Source: Parasponia andersonii (taxonomy: Eukaryota > Streptophyta > Magnoliopsida > Rosales > Cannabaceae). Taken from it: a stretch of 64,000 nt of DNA. Below are positions 61,351-64,000 of this stretch, piece after piece (position 1 is the first letter of the stretch; each line of letters opens with the position of its first letter). The translations under genes were made by a program, and so were the position numbers. Under the pieces are notes generated by a model, which was not told where the DNA came from, made no database searches, and saw nothing but the letters and a program-made list of their open reading frames with translations. The stretch is taken from NCBI GenBank assembly GCA_002914805.1, contig JXTB01000345.1:180196-244195 (forward strand). Direction: 5' to 3'.

Positions 61351-62799
61351 ATTCATGCATATAAAGGATAAACAAATATTTTAGCACACCACACATTATC
61401 ATTTTAGAGCAAAAAAATCTAGACTAATCTAAATAATCATCATTACATATAAAATTCAAAAATTGTTATGCTTATAGTCATTTTCTATGATTATTATTAA
61501 GAGTAGATCTAAACTTTGCACAAAATATATATAGAAGAATAATTAAATTTTACTACTACACTCCCACTGAAATGTGGCATTCTTAATATGTTTCTAAAGT
61601 ACATATCACAATATTTATTTGTAAAAATAATCATATAATTGTAATTAAATTAATTAAAACATAATTTGAAAATAATTGTAAATAATCAGATCTAAACATG
61701 TTTACTATGGCAATTTCAAATAATGCTATTCAAGTATATATGCATTTCAATTTTCCAAAAAAAAAAAATTATACATATCCATAGTCAAAGAAAGTACACA
61801 AAATTAGTATAAAAACATAGAATAATCTCACATAAATAATTGTATGAAAAACACATCTTTAAACCAAAATATAAGTATGTATTTTTTTATTTGATAAATT
61901 TGGAATTTTAAAACAAAATTTATGAAAATTTTTTAAATAAATTATAACCTAATTTTTAATAATTAAAAAAAAAACAGACTTTATGCTGCCCAAACATGGC
62001 CGAGGGCTTGTGTCTAAGACCCCAGCGCGAGTCTAGGGCCTAGAGTGTAGCCGAGGGCTGCACACGCTTCTGCATGGCCTAATGGTGTTGGAGTTATTTA
62101 GGATACATAGGCTCTGGCCTAGTGCCTAAAATTGCAACCTCAAGTCTATTAGCTTGACCTTTTGTTACCAGGCCATAAACACGTCGGAGTTATGCGTACA
62201 CGTCACATGCTACCTTCTATCAGTAATATCAAATCATGTTGGCCACCAGTGTACTTTTGACATCGTGCTCATCCTGGTGGTATGCCTAGTTGTGTCAAAC
62301 TGTATCGTTTAATAGGCGAGTGAGATATATTTTCTCCCAGAGTTAGTATAATTTGAAAAATAGGTCGCTAAATATAGAAAAATAATTACAAAAATGACAT
62401 AAAATTTAAAAAATCAAATCTCCGTAAATAAAATTCCAGAAAATACAAATTATATATGGTAAAAAAAATGTAATTTCACGTAAATTCCGTACATAGAAAA
62501 CTCATTGTCACATTAGGCAACGATGCGATTGTGATATGTAGTCAAAGTTTTGGAAAAAATGATTTTAACTCTTAATATCTTTCAAATTATATCAGAAGGT
62601 ATAACTCTACCCAAATTTAGATCTGAGTTGTTTTAGAGTAATTGTATATTTTTACTATTTTAGTACACCCAAATCTAGATCTATAGTGACTTTTAGTGGC
62701 TCTCATATTGTGAATCTTTTCAGTATAGTTTTTATCTAGATCAGTACAGATCTAGATGGTATACATGGTGATATTTTTCCTCTTATGATTTTTTTATTT
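61351..62799. other. Intergenic, repeat-like
   Basis: AT-rich. A GC-richer island at 61,980-62,110 repeats GGCCGAGGGCTTG / AGCCGAGGGCTGC and GTCTAGGGCCTAGAG words. Could be the leader or LTR of the adjoining copia fragment. No gene. Confidence 0.35.
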
Positions 62800-63072
62800 G
62801 AAACAAGATACACTAACAATGGATGTTGAAAAAAGGGTCATAACAAGCCAACTGATGTGTAGAACTCTATTGAAGTGTATAATAATAGTGATTTGCATAA
62901 ATTTCTTTAGTCTAGGTCGATTTCATCAGGATCCTAATGCATAAAATTCCTCATAGAATTTTAATCAGTTTATAATAGTTGCCTGCTTTGTAATCGAAAA
63001 TCTTTTAATGGGTATTTTACTATCTTTATATTATTAATGAAAGTATTTTCATTTTCAAAAAAAAAAAACTCT
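62800..63072 (+). mobile_element. Possible LINE 3' tail
   Basis: Ends TTGCCTGCTTTGTAATCG...ATTAATGAAAGTATTTTCATTTTC and then an A run (63,059-63,069), the usual look of plant L1 LINE 3' ends. No reverse transcriptase is left upstream and no target duplication was confirmed. Confidence 0.35.
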
Positions 63073-63387
63073 AGATTTTCATGGCTGAACATATACACAA
63101 TTATCTACCACATATTAAAAAATTAAGGCCAAAAGATAATTGGAATTATATAAACCAGAAACATGGTATATATGAGTATTTTCGGTTTAAGAGTTCATGT
63201 ATCTCCTTCCTTAGCATTTTTTTTTTCTAACAAAGGATGTAGTCCATCAATAATAACTCTAAAACTAATATCAAAAGTATAGGTTATGATGGAGCTAGTT
63301 GAATCTTCAATCAAATCACTAATTTAGGATCGCATTGGTGTCTCACATTCGTTGTGCGAAGAAAACTCTTCTTTAAATACTTGTGGT

Positions 63388-63599
63388 ACCAAAGAAGTGG
63401 GTTAGCTCAAATGGTAAGAGTATCTACTACTATGATCTCGATGCTAGGCTTGAGTCATGCCAGGGATAAGCATGAAAACCTATGATCCCTAATGGGGAGG
63501 GATGAGGTTTGAGTGATAATATGTATTTTCTTTTAATTTGTAATAAGTGGATATCATTAGTTAAGCCTCAAATTTAAAAAAAATAAAAAAATAAAAAAG
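63388..63599 (+). mobile_element. tRNA-derived SINE, copy 2, with perfect target duplication
   Basis: Box A TAGCTCAAATGG (63,403-63,414) and box B GGCTTGAGTC (63,447-63,456), 32 bases apart, then a body matching copy 1 at 40,803-41,007 and an A-rich tail with AAAATAAAAAAATAAAAAAG. The 12-base direct repeat AATACTTGTGGT stands on both sides (63,376-63,387 and 63,600-63,611). The tail and duplication prove retroposition. Confidence 0.88.
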
Positions 63600-63611
63600 A
63601 ATACTTGTGGT

Positions 63612-64000
63612 CAATGGAATCTTGTTAGAGAGAGAAAGATGAGGGGGAGAGGGTAGAGCATATTATTTGTTCTGGCTCAGTTTTTCTATCATCAAAAAAG
63701 TAGTAAGTGAATCAAGAGAACGTAGGTATCTTTTCCTTCTTATTAAAGATATTCATAATTACTTAATCAATAGGAAATACTCCTTGTTGTACAAGGAGAC
63801 AATTATCATTACCCAAAATCAAATATGGTGCGTACACATTTGAAATATATGTTCACACTAGTTAATAATTTGAAATGTTCTGATCAATGATAGAACATTT
63901 GCAAATATCTTCTCATTATGTTAGATATTGCTTCCTTTCACATTAGTCTATAGGTAATGAGTCATCACTTCAACAAAAAATGCCTTTCAAGGAGCTTTAT
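63612..64000. other. Window end, no gene seen
   Basis: AT-rich with a GAGAGAGAAAGATGAGGGGGA purine run at about 63,630-63,650. Nothing recognised. Confidence 0.4.

Overview
This window is nuclear DNA from a flowering plant, most likely a eudicot. The reasons are AT-rich intergenic sequence, GT-AG introns, dense nested LTR retrotransposons and MITEs, and relics of a TIR-NB-LRR (TNL) resistance gene, a class essentially absent from grasses. There is an assembly gap at 47,682-47,990 and one ambiguous base at 5,643. Only two genes look whole and can be read exon by exon: an aldose 1-epimerase (19,124-21,541, + strand, 5 exons, 339 codons) and a VPS26C/DSCR3-like endosomal sorting subunit (49,717-53,328, - strand, 11 exons, 317 codons). 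Both keep phase across every splice junction as I traced them.

Layout. 0-4.5 kb is repeat-derived, with two diverged copies of a retroelement-leader-like block. 4.5-5.1 kb holds a possible small secreted-peptide gene. 6,564-17,790 is one Ty3/gypsy element of the Tat type on the - strand, with both LTRs, a 5-bp target duplication (AAAGG), and an extra reading region on the opposite strand. The epimerase follows. 22-30 kb carries MITEs (one nested in another), a TIR-domain relic and two hAT-like elements. 30,968 to about 42.9 kb is an old Ty1/copia element on the - strand; a second, younger copia element (31,335-36,505) has inserted into its left LTR, and a tRNA-derived SINE into its gag region. 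45.3-47.1 kb holds the LRR and C-terminal C-JID part of a broken TNL on the same strand as the TIR relic 19 kb upstream. VPS26C follows at 49.7-53.3 kb. 54-64 kb is intergenic, with a long-hairpin MITE, a gypsy LTR/leader fragment, a copia gag/protease fragment and a second copy of the same SINE with a perfect 12-bp target duplication.

How it works together: there is no operon or cluster. The two intact genes are unrelated housekeeping genes (sugar mutarotation and endosomal trafficking) in a transposon-filled neighbourhood. The most informative signals are the order of insertions that can be read from the nesting, and a TNL locus that is now in pieces. I did not find convincing evidence for a wholly new biological system. 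The least explained coding candidate is the short signal-peptide gene at 4.6-5.1 kb.
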